From JBKQVT01 sp963727245 (GTDB lineage Bacteria; Planctomycetota; Planctomycetia; Pirellulales; Thermoguttaceae): a DNA stretch of 64,000 bases. Position numbers and translations under genes: made by a program. The DNA lies in the NCBI GenBank assembly GCA_963727245.1, contig CAVSFO010000016.1:62001-126000 (forward strand), written 5' to 3'. Positions 63,363 through 64,000 of the stretch are shown here, one piece after another. The notes below the pieces were generated by a model, which was given only the letters and a program-made list of their open reading frames with translations, did no database searches and was not told where the DNA came from. Within the stretch, counting starts at the first letter, position 1; each line of letters begins with the position of its first letter.

Positions 63363-64000
63363 CTACTTGCTCTCCGGCGTCTTGTCGGCAGCCTTCTCCG
63401 CCGGCAGTTCCGGCGATTTTTCCGGGACCCGGTCGCCGCCATGCTTGCGGTGCTTATGGTGCCGGGGGTAGATCGTCTTGAACTCGTCGAGGGTCAAGTA
63501 GCCCTTCTTGTCCTTGTCGGCCGCGCCAAACGCCTCCTCGGCCGCGTCCTTGGTCTTCTTCCCAACCAAATACTCTTTGAGCGTCAACTTGCCGTCGCCG
63601 GCCGTGTTCAATTTCTTGAATTTCTCTTCCGCAGTTAGAGCCTTGTGTGGCGGTGGGTAGATCGTCTTGAACTCGTCGAGGGTCAAGTAGCCCTTGCTGC
63701 CTTTGTCGGCCCCCTTGAACGCCTCCTCGGCCGCCGCCTTGGTTTTCTTCTTCCCAGCCACGTACTCTTCCAGCGTCAGCTTGCCGTCGTCCGCCTTGTT
63801 CAACTTTTTGAACTTCTCTTCCGCCGTTAGAGCCTTGTGCCGCGGCGGGTAGATCGTCTTGAACTCGTCGAGGGTCAAGTAGCCCTTCTTGTCCTTGTCG
63901 GCCGCGCCAAACGCCTCCTCGGCAGCCTTCTTGTTCTTCTTCTTCCCAGCCAGGTACTCTTTGAGCGTCAACTTGCCGTCGCCCGCCTTGTTCAACTTCT
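63363..64000 (-). CDS. EF-hand repeat protein, N-terminal part outside the window
   Basis: At least 211 residues, made of repeats of 63-64 residues (DNA period 189-192 bases). Each repeat has two EF-hand calcium loops: DKDKKGYLTLDE and a shorter NKAGDGKLTLKE, both with acidic ligands at loop positions and Gly at six. The C terminus is a Lys/Glu/Pro-rich tail. It resembles calmodulin-like proteins of planctomycetes. The start lies beyond 64000. The near-identical repeats indicate recent expansion, and copy number may vary. Confidence 0.8.
   Translation of the reverse strand, partial: KLNKAGDGKLTLKEYLAGKKKNKKAAEEAFGAADKDKKGYLTLDEFKTIYPPRHKALTAEEKFKKLNKADDGKLTLEEYVAGKKKTKAAAEEAFKGADKGSKGYLTLDEFKTIYPPPHKALTAEEKFKKLNTAGDGKLTLKEYLVGKKTKDAAEEAFGAADKDKKGYLTLDEFKTIYPRHHKHRKHGGDRVPEKSPELPAEKAADKTPESK

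Overview
The window is high-GC bacterial chromosome from a planctomycete, most likely of the Pirellulales type. This rests on a cysteine-rich YTV-motif wall protein, two DUF1559 proteins, exported proteins with PEP-CTERM tails and autotransporter-type beta-strand repeats, a lysine/alanine-rich basic peptide, and lpxB (a lipid A outer membrane). No rRNA or tRNA was seen. About a dozen otherwise conserved genes carry one or more single-base frameshifts, several in homopolymer runs, so the sequence probably comes from an error-bearing long-read or metagenome assembly. These genes are annotated across the shift.

Layout. 1-13 kb: two exported proteins, yqgE, lpxB, a tandem pair of TMTC-like membrane/TPR genes full of frameshifts, and a giant secreted protein that fuses a papain-type protease to beta-strand repeats and a PEP-CTERM tail. 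13-17.4 kb: a site-2-type protease, a 48-residue basic peptide ending in a cysteine cluster, the Fe-S carrier Mrp, and a pair of degenerate signalling proteins. 17.3-32.6 kb: the respiratory complex I operon nuoABCDEFGHIJ(KL)MN on the minus strand, behind a near-consensus sigma70-type promoter, with nuoK and nuoL fused. 32.8-42.6 kb: a small exported protein, an epimerase, two DUF1559 genes, bifunctional putA and the YTV protein. 43.1-52.4 kb: a probable glutamate-degradation locus of the 3-methylaspartate type (GntR regulator, glutamate mutase glmS/glmE, methylaspartate ammonia-lyase, AtuA-family protein, DUF4387, a P-loop/SAD protein and a class I fumarase that may act as mesaconase). It has its own promoter with a perfect palindrome over the start site, and is interrupted by a small GxxExxY unit with inverted ends. 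52.4-64 kb: ruvA, ruvC, cysS, two HTH regulators, a vWA protein, a candidate structured RNA, a PolB-type exonuclease, pepT, a conserved HhH/HTH protein, a soluble histidine kinase, panD and an EF-hand repeat protein running off the edge.

Dispersed palindromic repeats occur throughout, in three sequence families. Most copies lie between genes, but some are read as protein: one inside the epimerase, one inside nuoL, and others forming the C-terminal tails of NuoJ and NuoF. Together with the methylaspartate locus, the papain fusion, the GxxExxY unit and the candidate RNA, these are the observations most worth following up.
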